DNA of 64,000 nt from Avena insularis. Taxonomy: Eukaryota > Streptophyta > Magnoliopsida > Poales > Poaceae. The notes beneath the pieces are model-generated. The model ran no database searches. It saw only the letters and a list, made by a program, of their open reading frames with translations, and was not told the DNA's origin. Position numbers and translations under genes: made by a program. This document shows, piece after piece, positions 12,785 to 21,715 of this stretch (positions are counted from its first letter, which is position 1; each line of letters opens with the position of its first letter). Location: assembly GCA_023614405.1 (NCBI GenBank), contig CM042685.1:231611661-231675660 (forward strand), in the 5' to 3' direction.

Positions 12785-13099
12785 GTTCCGCACTTGGCAG
12801 AGGTAGAATATGCGGCCTGTGTTGGTTCCTTCAAATGCAACACGCCTGACAGGCTCAAGTTTGTGGACGCGACATAGCTCGGGACAATCTATCGCTATGC
12901 CGTAGAAACTAGGATCTTCGAAGCAGTTAGGAGCATAGTCCATGTCCGTGAAGTTCTAGCACACCAAATCAAGTTCATATGACTGTAAGTCGAGGATTCC
13001 TAACTCGCTACCTAACCCTAACCCTATGAAAGAATTGGGGAAAAGTGGACTTACCCCTGGATACGATTGGGAAGAGTTGTCGCCGTCCCATCTCGGCAT
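12785..13099 (-). pseudogene. GRF-type zinc-finger protein gene, first two exons only
   Basis: Two exons can be read on the - strand. Exon 1 (13099-13055) starts with ATG, gives 15 residues (MPRWDGDNSSQSYPG) and ends at a GTAAGT donor. Exon 2 (12955-12785) follows a TGCTAG acceptor, is exactly 57 codons in phase, and ends at another GTAAGT donor. It holds the start of a GRF zinc finger: CRVHKLEPVRRVAFEGTNTG followed by RIFYLC. The second half of the finger (usually a C and a W) would be in exon 3, which is missing; a copia LTR and then element A occupy the place. GRF fingers bind nucleic acid in several plant families. The upstream GC-rich segment (13100-13260) looks like a 5' UTR. Probably a gene fragment or a gene disrupted by insertions. 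Confidence 0.6.
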
Positions 13100-13299
13100 G
13101 GCCGCCGCCCTGCGGGTGTTGTCCTGTCGGGGGCGTCGTCGATGTCACCGCCAGTGGCCAGATTTGACCGGGGAAAGGAGAAGGTGGGACAAGGTGGATC
13201 TAGTTTCAGCGGTGAGCGGGTAGGGTGTGTCTCGGTGGGAGGTGAGGGAAAGGAGCCCGCCCCTTTTCTAGGCCAACGGGAATCTCCCGCCTACGACAT

Positions 13300-13530
13300 C
13301 ATCGGCTGAGCTCGTGCAGGAGAGCACCGGTTTTGCATCCAGCGGGCGCACGATGAGGGTGGCTCGCTGGAAATGGCCGATTCGAGCGTAGCACCTGGGC
13401 CTGGCTCCGGGCTGCTTCACGATTCGCGCTGGCGAAGCCAAACGCCTCGTGTAGATAACCAAACGGTCCAATTTCGCTTCCCGCTAGCCTTTCCGAAGGG
13501 TCCGCAGGCTACCAAACGCGCCCATAGTGT
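13300..13530. mobile_element. MITE-like terminal segment
   Basis: On the - strand this begins GGGCGCGTTTGGTAGCC and soon repeats CGTTTGGTTATC and GCGTTTGGCTTCGCC. Such GCGTTTGG starts are typical of grass MITE and PIF/hAT-like termini. I cannot find the matching opposite end, so it may be one arm of a broken element. Confidence 0.4.
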
Positions 13531-13955
13531 TTGAGAGATGGCATGTACTTGGCCCTAGGGATGGCCAACTTGCCATGCTTCTCCATGTGGCCCTCAACCT
13601 ACTCCAGCCTCAAACTAGCGGCGCTGATCCCTTGGCCCAGATCCACTCTCTCCTCTCTTTCAGCCTACTTCATGAAGTCGAGAGGGTGAATTGAATTATT
13701 TTATCTATCAATGAACATGAAAATACATGGCTTGAACATTGATGGAAGCATGAATATGGAGAAAGAAAAAAGGACGCATGGCATAACATGAGAATAAATA
13801 ATATGTACTATTAAATAAAAGGCATTTATTGGACCCTGGATGTGCCATTTTTTATAAAAAAATCATAAAGGTAGTGATATACTTACAAGATGTTGCAAGA
13901 AGGTACAAGCAAAAGTAGGAATGCCAAGGCTATGTTCAAATTTTAGGAAAATATG
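13531..13955. other. AT-rich intergenic sequence
   Basis: I see no gene, LTR or inverted repeat that I can support. A short GC-richer part (13540-13680) could be old exon or transposon sequence. Confidence 0.4.
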
Positions 13956-14120
13956 TTATTGGCATGGTGAAACAACAATAATACAAACTCTAGAAGCTCT
14001 GTCGCAAACTATATGCACTTAAGAAATGGTTGTATGATGTTATTGGCATGGCGAAACAACAACAATATAAATTCTAGAAGCTCTCTCGCAAACTATATGC
14101 ACTTAAGAAATGTTGGTACG
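13956..14120 (+). repeat. 84 bp tandem duplication
   Basis: TTATTGGCATGGTGAAACAA at 13956 recurs at 14040 as TTATTGGCATGGCGAAACAA. The two copies stay alike through AAACTATATGCACTTAAGAA, with a few substitutions. Period 84 bp, two copies. Confidence 0.8.
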
Positions 14121-14551
14121 ATACATAGCTTCTGACATTGGCTTCATTGGTCGGTTAAATTTATACTAGAGGATAGTGGTAGTTGAGCACATAGTATAAG
14201 AAGGAAAAAAGAGCAATCGTGATGATTATATTCTATAAACTATGATTACGGTGAATAGTTAAGTAGCTATATTACAAGTCAAATACAATTTTTTTGGTAC
14301 TTTCACATAGAATCTAGCCGTGCATTCCAACTAGCAATAGATTGGCGATATCGTTGCATCCAACAAATGTAAAATAATTCAGAATACAGTATTGCAGGAA
14401 TCATTTTTTATCCAGAAAACAAAATCACCTCGAGTAAAATTGATAATTACTAGATAGACACCATGCGGAGGTGGAGACCAATATTGCCATAGCTCAATGA
14501 CCGTGGTGCGTACCTACCACAGAGATCGAGATAGTCGAAGCCAAGCCTAGC

Positions 14552-14663
14552 GTGCTGCAGGCGCTCGAGCCGGATCCATGGCCTTTCGTCATTGTGAGTC
14601 ACCTCTAGTGCTGCAGGCGCTCGAGCCGGATCCATGGCCTTTCGTCATTGTGAGTCACCTCTA
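14552..14663 (+). repeat. 56 bp direct duplication at LINE 5' junction
   Basis: Two perfect or nearly perfect copies of a 56 bp unit starting GTGCTGCAGGCGCTCGAGCC (14552-14607 and 14608-14663) abut the 5' end of the LINE fragment. Confidence 0.9.
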
Positions 14664-15471
14664 TGGAAGAACGAATTCAAATGGAAATTACTGTATAGTG
14701 GTAAATTTTCTGTTAATTTATCTTACAGAGCTCTGATCCAATATAATAATTTAGTCAATAACAATAGTAAAATTTGGAAGATGAGAATACCCCTTAAAAT
14801 AAAGATATTTGATTGGTATCTCCGTAAAGGGGTAATTCTCACAAAATATAATCTTATTAAAAGGAATTGACATGGTAGCACTGAATGCGTATTTTGTCAC
14901 CATAATGAGACAATACGTCATTTATTCTTTCATTGTAAATTTGCTCATGCTATATGGTCAATCATCCAAATAGCCTCTCGTTTATCTCCTCCTCGTTCGG
15001 TAGTCAATGTATTTGGCAACTGGACGAATGAGATTGAGGATAAATATGAGACTTTATTTAAGGTGGGAGCGTTTGCCATTATATGGTCGCTTTGGCTATG
15101 TAGAAATGACAAGATTTTTAATAACGTTGTATCTTCTCCCTTGCAGGTTATCTATCGATCCACAGCTGTCTCCCGATCATGGACTTCTCTACAACGTATG
15201 GAGTTCCGCGACTTGTTTGCGGAGGGTTGTAGGTGGTTGGAGGATACGGCGCGAGATATCTTCTCCCGGCATGGATGGCAGCGAGCTCTGCGGATAGATC
15301 TTCCTTAGCTAGTTTAGAGAACTGTGTTTTGATTTACATTGTTTTGTAATTCCGATTTTTATTGCTTTGGTCTGAGATTGTGTGGTTGATCGGCTGTGTG
15401 CATCCTAGCTATGTAGAGGCCGAGTGTAAATTTACTTTTAAGTAATGAAGCGTCTATTTCCAAAAAAAAAA
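14664..15471 (+). mobile_element. L1-type LINE, 5'-truncated, with poly(A)
   Basis: The + strand encodes the C-terminal zinc-binding region that follows RT in plant L1 LINEs. It reads KIWKMRIPLKIKIFDWYLRK, a stop at about 14870, then CVFCHHNETIRHLFFHCKFA (CCHC-like), an AIIWSLWLCRND block, and RWLEDTARDIFSRHGW before the stop at 15308. A 3' UTR and a ten-base poly(A) (15462-15471) close it. RT and endonuclease are absent, the usual 5' truncation of target-primed insertion. The insertion interrupts unit A, shown by the uninterrupted copy at 17280-17310. No clean target duplication is seen; the 56 bp repeat at the 5' junction may replace it. Confidence 0.85.
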
Positions 15472-15591
15472 CTCCACGGAAGGATCTCTGCCAGGATGCA
15501 ACTGGTAAAGTTGGACATAAACATTTCAGTCCACTATTGGTAAGGACAAGAGATAAATCGTAGTCCAGGAAAGTTCAGGAAACGGTAGGAG

Positions 15592-16834
15592 CTGGTAAAA
15601 GAGTCGGAGGGTCCAAAACCCCCTCCCGGGTCGCTGCGCGTGGCGATTCCGAAGGGTCCAAAAACCCTAGGCCCAGCCGCCGCCGGCGGCAGATTTCTCC
15701 GGTCGCTGCCGCCATGGCTCCGGCGGTAGCAGCCTCGATCGGGCTGCCGAAGGCGGGGGGGGGGGGGTGCTTCCTCTGTGTGACTCGTTGGGTTCCTGCG
15801 CGCGGGAGGTTGGCTAATGCGCGGGCGGAGGCCGTGCGGTGGGACGGAGGCGGCAGCGACGGTGGGGTGGCATCGGCTGGCAGTGGCGCATAGCGGGAAG
15901 GAGCGGAGGAGGACGGAGATGGCTGCAGCGATGTCGGGGGTGGCGGGTGCCCTCCTGGCCTGATTTGCGGGTCAGATCTAGGCTCGTTCCGATCGCCGGG
16001 AGCCGGCCGACGGTGTGGACTATTGTGCTGATTTGGCCTGAATAAAGGTGGTCGTCTTTGGATTTCCCTGTTTGTGTGATGAAGAGCTACCTGTCGCCAG
16101 TTGTCATTGATCTTAGGTGAACTACAGAGTTTCGAAAGACTACGTCAGTGAATTCCAAACAAACGGCATGCATGTTTGCGGCTGTGGACGGTGTTTCGGT
16201 CACGCGCAACCATGTTTTTTGTTGGCCTTTTGGTTTCAGAGGTGGCGTTGTGAAGCTCTGCAATCTATTGCCATTATGGAACATACTTGGTTTCAAGGTG
16301 AAGTCAAACACGGAGAATGACACGGAAGCCGGAAACTGAAGACGGGCAATGGAAGCTTGAGTCCTAGGGATGCAGGGTTTCTGGCTTGGTGTTTTGTGAT
16401 TTGGAGTAGCGGAATTGGCAAGCGGGGGCGACAGCACATGAGGAATTCAGTGTCTAATCCTACAGGATGAAAACCCAAGGTCTGGCCTTAACTGGTTGTG
16501 TCTGGAAATGACCTTGTTGAATGCATTGTTTTGTGTGTACGGACTTTCTCCAGGGTGAAAATCTATGGTCTTTGATCAGGGCGATGACGATGCCTGAGCA
16601 CTGTTCCTTTCTTGGAGGCATCGCTTTTGGAGTTTTTGGATTTCTAGTGCTGTTATGGTAGTGTTTTGTCCACTGTTTTAAGGATCTGATCGCTATAGCG
16701 GGACTTTTCTTTTTTGTAATTCTTATTTATTTTATTGGCTTTGTGCATCCATAATATCAATAGGATATTGTGTTGTTATAGAGGATGGGTGTAATTGATA
16801 TCTCATGATATTAATATATGCTCATTTCCAAAAA
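15592..16834 (+). mobile_element. LINE-derived non-autonomous retroposon lacking RT
   Basis: A 1243 bp element flanked by a 7 bp target duplication GTAGGAG (15585-15591 and 16835-16841) and ending in a short A-run. Its 5' part is GC-rich with a G13 run (about 15757-15769) and resembles LINE 5' UTRs. Its last 200 bases resemble the LINE 3' UTR at 15310-15470: TTTTGTAATTC, then GCTTTGTGCATCC, then a GGATGGGTGTAA block before the A-tail. There is no RT, endonuclease or long open frame between. Likely moved by LINE proteins in trans. Its removal rejoins units A and B without a gap, which supports the borders. Confidence 0.6.
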
Positions 16835-17585
16835 GTAGGAGTCTAGATACTTGGCAACTAGATTATGAAGAGGAACTAGGTTATAGCAGGGTAGAATTAT
16901 TTGGAGGAAAGGGACCATCAAGTAGTGGTGGTTGTGAGCACAGTAACATGCAATGACTTAATTGCTTGGTTACATTTATAATACAGGTTAGTGGTATATG
17001 AGCACATAGTATAAGAGGCGAAAATGGCAAGTCAACTGTTATTACATTGAACAATCAAGTATTACTAGTCCAATAAAACCAGTACAAATTGCGATAGCAT
17101 AGCATCCAACACATGTAAAATGATGCGGAATAAGATATCGTAAGAACTATTTTTTAACTAGCAACAAAATCACCTCGAGTAAATGATACGCACCTTACTC
17201 AGAGATCGAGATAGTCAAAGACAAGCCTAGCACCGTGTAGCCAGCCGAGCGGCAGAACTAGAGCCGGGGCCATGCCCTTTGCATCATGGTCACATGTGTC
17301 TCCTCCACGGAAGGATCTTTGCCAAGATGCATCAGCCAAGGTGAAGTTGGACACATACATTTCAGTCCACTGTTGGTACTAACAGGAGAGAAATCCTAGT
17401 TTGATAAACAGTATAAAAGTTGTCAGAATCGTGATTATGAATTGGATCAGAACCTCTATGATAGGATCGTAGATCGTAGGATCATAACTTTTAGAATAGT
17501 GAAATCATAGATTCTAATCGATCCACTCAATTTGGGTGGTAAAGTCGTAGAATCGCATGGTAGAATCACGATTCTGACAAAAGAG
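16835..17585 (+). repeat. Dispersed-tandem unit B
   Basis: Begins GTAGGAGTCTAGATACTTGG and carries AGGAACTAGGTTATAGCA, then the blocks shared with unit A (GAGCACATAGTATAAGAGG, CATCCAACACATGTAAAAT, ATCACCTCGAGTAAAT, CCACGGAAGGATCT). It is followed directly by unit C. A MITE sits at its right end. No coding sequence seen. Confidence 0.65.
17420..17580. mobile_element. 161 bp MITE
   Basis: Perfect 17 bp terminal inverted repeats: TTGTCAGAATCGTGATT at 17420-17436 and AATCACGATTCTGACAA at 17564-17580. The inside is rich in AATCGTAG-type repeats and has no coding capacity. The corresponding place in unit A lacks it, so it inserted after the units were duplicated. The superfamily is unclear; no certain target duplication. 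Confidence 0.8.
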
Positions 17586-18047
17586 TAAAGATGCTTGGGC
17601 GATTGGATTATCACGAGGAACTAGGTTACAACACGGCAAAAAAATTTGGAGGAAGAAGGACCATCTTGTGGCGATGGTGGTGAGCAGCAGGCAAGGTACC
17701 TTGTCATCATGGTGGAGTTCGAGGTTGTCCGGGTGGGTTCCCTCATGTGCTCCTCCCCATCGTAGTGCTCCTAGTCCATGGACGTCAGCGGCTACAAATC
17801 AAAGGAGGGAAGGACGGGATGCAATATCGGCGACGGAAATCGCTCGGGACAGAGATGAGCTAGCGATGATGTATTTGGGAGGTCGCAACCACCGCTTTGG
17901 AGAAGAGCTCGTGGGGTAGGAGGGAGCATCATCGTCGGTCCTCTAGGATGCTGGAGTGTCATCTTTTGCGGGTCAACGCCGCGGAGAGGTTGGATGGGTC
18001 TGTGGTGGGGAGGACGGCCGGGACTCAACTTCATTGACTTGATGATA
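17585..18047 (+). repeat. Dispersed-tandem unit C, partial, and flank
   Basis: GAGTAAAGATGCTTGGGCG and GAGGAACTAGGTTACAACA match the start of unit B up to about 17670 (GGAGGAAGAAGGACCATC). The sequence then becomes GC-richer without a recognisable gene. Small open frames on both strands here have no family likeness. Confidence 0.55.
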
Positions 18048-18296
18048 TCAAGTCTCAGCCTTACCTTCCACATCCACCATCAACTCTCCATCGTATGGAC
18101 AAGGAAGAGTGGAGTAAAAAGTTACAGCTCTTAGCCATTTCTCATCTTCAAATGCCTCCAACTCACAAACCATATGCTGTACCAAGCGGTATACGGGATC
18201 AACTTCTCTACTTGTGTACCAAGCGGTATAAGGGATCACCCAGAAACACCGGTAAAATTTAGATGGACTCTCTTTGACGAGGATTGATCTCGTCAA
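18048..18296 (-). CDS. Short hypothetical open frame next to Tat LTR
   Basis: An 82-codon open frame on the - strand, not recognised. Its first codons overlap the 30 bp that resemble the leader of the Tat element (see 18274-18303). It contains two copies of the sequence TACCAAGCGGTATA (18180 and 18218 areas), giving a repeated YTAWYTS/YRLVQH stretch. It may be chance, or a decayed remnant of a non-autonomous Tat element. Low confidence as a gene. Confidence 0.2.
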   Translation of the reverse strand: MTRSILVKESPSKFYRCFWVIPYTAWYTSREVDPVYRLVQHMVCELEAFEDEKWLRAVTFYSTLPCPYDGELMVDVEGKAET

Positions 18297-18303
18297 TTCC
18301 CAT
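18274..18303 (-). repeat. Remnant of Tat leader outside the left LTR
   Basis: The 30 bases directly left of the LTR match 26 of 30 the bases directly left of the right LTR (38421-38450), which belong to the leader between LTR and primer-binding site. The outer flank of a 3' LTR should be host DNA, so this points to a second, mostly lost Tat copy sharing this LTR. Confidence 0.6.
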
Positions 18304-18773
18304 TGTTATGAGCTTGGGTTTTGGAAAAGATGGGGATGCTGGAGATCGCGGAACGGTTAACAGACAAGCAACCAGGGGAAACGAGATTTACCCAGGTTCA
18401 GGCCCTCGGAGGGAAAACCCTACTCCTGCTTGTCTACTCTTGATTACGGCGGAACCGAAAGTTATAGGGGTGCGCATATGCAATCTAGCGTGGAGGTGTG
18501 TATGCGGTGGTATGCGAGGTGCCCTCCTCGTCGTGCCCTCCTAGACTTTATATAGAGGTAGGCAGGTCTCGGGCACAGATCGAGTCGGTTACAGGTTTAG
18601 GGTTTGCCCCCTTTGAATATTCTATATAATCTAGTCTTGCTCTCCAAGGATCCGAAGGCGTCATGGGCTTGTGCTACCCGAAAGTCTTCATGGGCCGTGT
18701 ATATTTTCATGGGCCTTCCTTGGGCTGGACCAGGTATGCTGATATCGTAAGGCCGGTAGGTATAACCATGTCA
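18304..18773 (-). repeat. Left LTR of Tat-type element (3' LTR by position)
   Basis: On the + strand it reads TGTTATGAGCTTGGG to AACCATGTCA; on the - strand TGACATGG to CATAACA. It matches 38451-38920 with scattered substitutions. I see no purine tract on its inner side (18774 onward), where one is expected. Confidence 0.88.
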
Positions 18774-20079
18774 TAGCAGTGTTCATTCCAGTGTTCATTG
18801 GTGAGGAACTCTTCAATCTTTCGGGTGTAGCTGTTTTCTGTTCATCAGAGAATGATTTTAGGGTGTAGGGATTGTTGATGCGTGTGCCTGACTCTTCCGA
18901 CAGATCAGGGCCAGTTAACTATCTAAGGACAAAACAACACGATCTTCTTCAGATTCGAGTCTCTCGACTCGAACCCGGAACAAATGCTGGCGTAATTCAA
19001 CTCAGGCCATTGAGGACTTACAGGAGTAGAATTCCAGTAATTTCCGCATGATGTACCCAATGCGTCCGTTAGGATTTTCATCGCGCCTGCTGGCACGGAT
19101 TATTACTAGAAGAGCGCGGTCGTGTGTGTTGCCAGGCCATCAGATGGTATCTGTAGGTCTTAGCTTTGCGTCGCAGACACAACATCCGAAATGTTATCAC
19201 CGTGGAGGTGTTTTGGGTGGCCAAGGAGGATGTTTCTCACTTAGAGTTGATCGGGGCAAAGCTGTCGAAAAGTTTTGCATTCTGATCCGAAGGATCGTAC
19301 TAGAAGAATTCATAGGGTGCGCGACCAGCGCTCCCTATGGGAGTAGCCCTCGAGTATTTGTTCGAGTCGTAGACTCGAGCAGAGACTTTAATTCAGCCTT
19401 TGTTTGTTTCAGGTCCATAGGACACAATTTTTTTGGATGCTTGACCAGTCCTCCCTATGGGAATAGCCCCCGAGTTCGTAGTGGAGTCGTAGACTTGACG
19501 TAGGACTCGAAGTATAGTTCATCGGCGTAGTACGCTATTCATGCTTCGGGTGCGTGGCCAGCGCTCCTGATAGGAGTAGCCCCCGAGTAGTTGCTCGAAT
19601 CGTAGATTCGAGTGAGTACTTTAGCTGTTGGAGCAGAAAAATTGTAACCGTTGCTAGTATAGCATGAATGACGTCAGTGCTGACGATCGGTGACCTCAAG
19701 CGTCTGCAGCGCCAGAGGTGACACGACTGGACGAACGTGCGTCCCTCTTTCTGACTTGGAGTTGACTGGTCACGCGCGACGTGGCAATAATTATGGCGTC
19801 TCCTCGGTTTCCGTGCTTAGTGGACGGCGTGCGACGGTTCACTACTGTGCTGACACATGGATGGCTTGGATTCAATGCTGGCTCTAGGGCTTCCCGATGA
19901 ACGGTCACTGTTTATCATCTTCGTCCTTATAATCTGTGGGGATTTTTTTTGTTTTCACCGCAGCCATTTGTATTTCACTTCTTCCACTTTCTTGAGCTTT
20001 TCTCGCCGCATGCTGGAAGTTTTTCGATCCTTCCCATCCTCTTTTCTGCGCTCACGCCGCCGCCATCGTCATACTGCAA
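18774..20079 (+). other. Non-coding 3' region of Tat-type element
   Basis: Sequence between the left LTR and the first exon of the antisense gene. Apart from the degenerate repeats, I see no gene. The stretch 19900-20079 could hold the promoter of the antisense gene, but no TATA box is convincing. Confidence 0.5.
19310..19640 (+). repeat. Degenerate repeats with AGCCCCCGAG core
   Basis: Three diverged copies of a unit holding GACCAGCGCTCC, a TATGGGAGTAGCCC(C/T)CGAGT core and GAGTCGTAGACTCGA (cores near 19340, 19465 and 19580). The shorter core GAGCCCCCGAG returns in introns of the antisense gene (30111, 30177) and near 32380. Between the 3' LTR and the antisense gene; function unknown. Confidence 0.6.
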
Positions 20080-21715
20080 TGGGGAAACCGAAGAAGGCCT
20101 CCACCATAGTGGGCACCAGCGTTGTTGCCGACGGCAAGAAGGGCACCGCCACCACTCGCGTTACCGACGGTGGCTGGCAATGGTCGGAGACGCGTGAGGG
20201 CGACCTGCGCAAACTTTGTGAGCGAGGTATGATCCCGCAGGACAAGGAGGCCGTCAAGATTCCCGGCGACGAGGTAATTCCCCATCCACCTGCAGGGTTT
20301 CGGGTCATGTTCGTTGCTTTTGTCCTTCGGGGCCTCTCTCTCCCAGTCCACGATTTTCTCCGTGGGCTGCCTTTTTCTATGGCATCCAACTCCATCATCT
20401 CTCCCCAAATTCTCTTCTCCACATCGCCTGCTTCATCACCTTCTGCGAGTGCTGGCTCGGTATCGAGCCGCACTTTGGCCTTTTCCGGAAACTCTATTCT
20501 GTGAAGAGGCAATCTGGCTCTGACGGGGTTTATCCGATCGGTGGTTGTATCATCTCCCTTAAATCCAATTTTCTCTTCTTCTCTTTTTCTATGTCCGAGT
20601 CCGTCCAATACTGGCGGAGGCGGTGGTTTTACATCCGCGATTCCACTGTGGACGGGCAAAATTTTGGCCTTTCCCCTTTCGACTCTACTCAGATAATCCA
20701 GCCGAAGAGGTCCTGGAAGAACCATATCTTGGATGGTGAGGTGGCGGAGATAGAGGCGCTCTACCGTCGGGTGGAGGACCTCCAGGTGATTCCGGAGAAA
20801 GAGGTTAACGGTGTGGATATCATCCGCACCTTCCTCAAACATCGGGTGCAGCCGCTCCAGGATAGGGCACACCCGATGTTCCTTTACTCTGGTCGCCACG
20901 ACCCGACGAGAGTTGCCACTAAAGAGCTCTCCCGGGGGATCTTGACAGAATCCTTCGGCCGTTGCTGAAGTTCAAAGCTGAAGAGGACCTTCCGGGGAAG
21001 TCGCTGACCCCTCCGTTCACTGCCTCTCGTCCGGTTCCACAGGTGTAGATCTGGGTTGTGCACGCAGCGCTATTTTCGAGTGCGTTTTTCTTGTACTTGC
21101 TTGTTCTGAAAATTTGCTTTCTTTGTGCAGGAGTTCAAGGTACCGGGCATGGTGCCTCCACTACCCAAACGTTTTCCGGATGCGCCGGACAATGAGGTAG
21201 TGGACTCCATGTCCGAGCTTCCCTTGGCGCGGTCATCGGCTGAAGAAACCTTTGAGTCGAGCGAGGAGCAGACCCGAAAGCGGACACGGAGCTCGAGCGA
21301 AGCGTCGGATGCTTCGACTCCATCGACGCCTAGGAACCCGCCATGCCTTGCGCGTCACATTGGAGGTGATGGTGGTTCTTCCTCCCCTATTCCGGTCGTG
21401 CCTGTGCGGGCTGTAGCGCCACAGCCGCCAGCGAAGCAGAAGAAGGAAGAGAAGAAGGGCAAGAGGACCTTGCATGTCTTTAACTTGAGCGATATGGACT
21501 CGTAAGTACCTTCGGTTGCCTTTGGCTATCTTTCATTGTTGCTTGCTTGTGTTTGACTGGTGTTTTCTTTCGTAGCCACTCCTCTGATGGCTCGTTTAGC
21601 GGTGGCACTCAGGAGATGGTGGGGGAGTCGAAGATTACGCCTCCTCCTTCTCAGACAGTGTCTACCTCTGGGGGCATTGCTCCGAACCCCTCTCCGCAGG
21701 AGGCTCGGGTGATTG

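Larger units (their letters stand above)
14180..15591 (+). repeat. Dispersed-tandem unit A, split by a LINE
   Basis: From the motif GAGCACATAGTATAAGA (14200 region) to the target duplication at 15585-15591, this sequence matches unit B at about 16980-17415. Shared blocks include CATCCAACAAATGTAAAAT, AAATCACCTCGAGTAAA, AGAGATCGAGATAGTC, CCACGGAAGGATCT and CATTTCAGTCCACT. Unit B lacks the LINE at 14664-15471, so it gives the empty site. No open frame of note. Nature unknown: perhaps a duplicated intergenic or intronic segment. Confidence 0.65.

Noticed and set aside
16117..16339. Two overlapping small open frames in the RT-less retroposon
   Set aside because: Under 70 codons, no family likeness, within a non-coding retroposon.
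20069..20899. 276-codon open frame on - strand
   Set aside because: Shadow of exon 1 of the Tat antisense gene; the + strand has the conserved PF04195-like region and splice sites.
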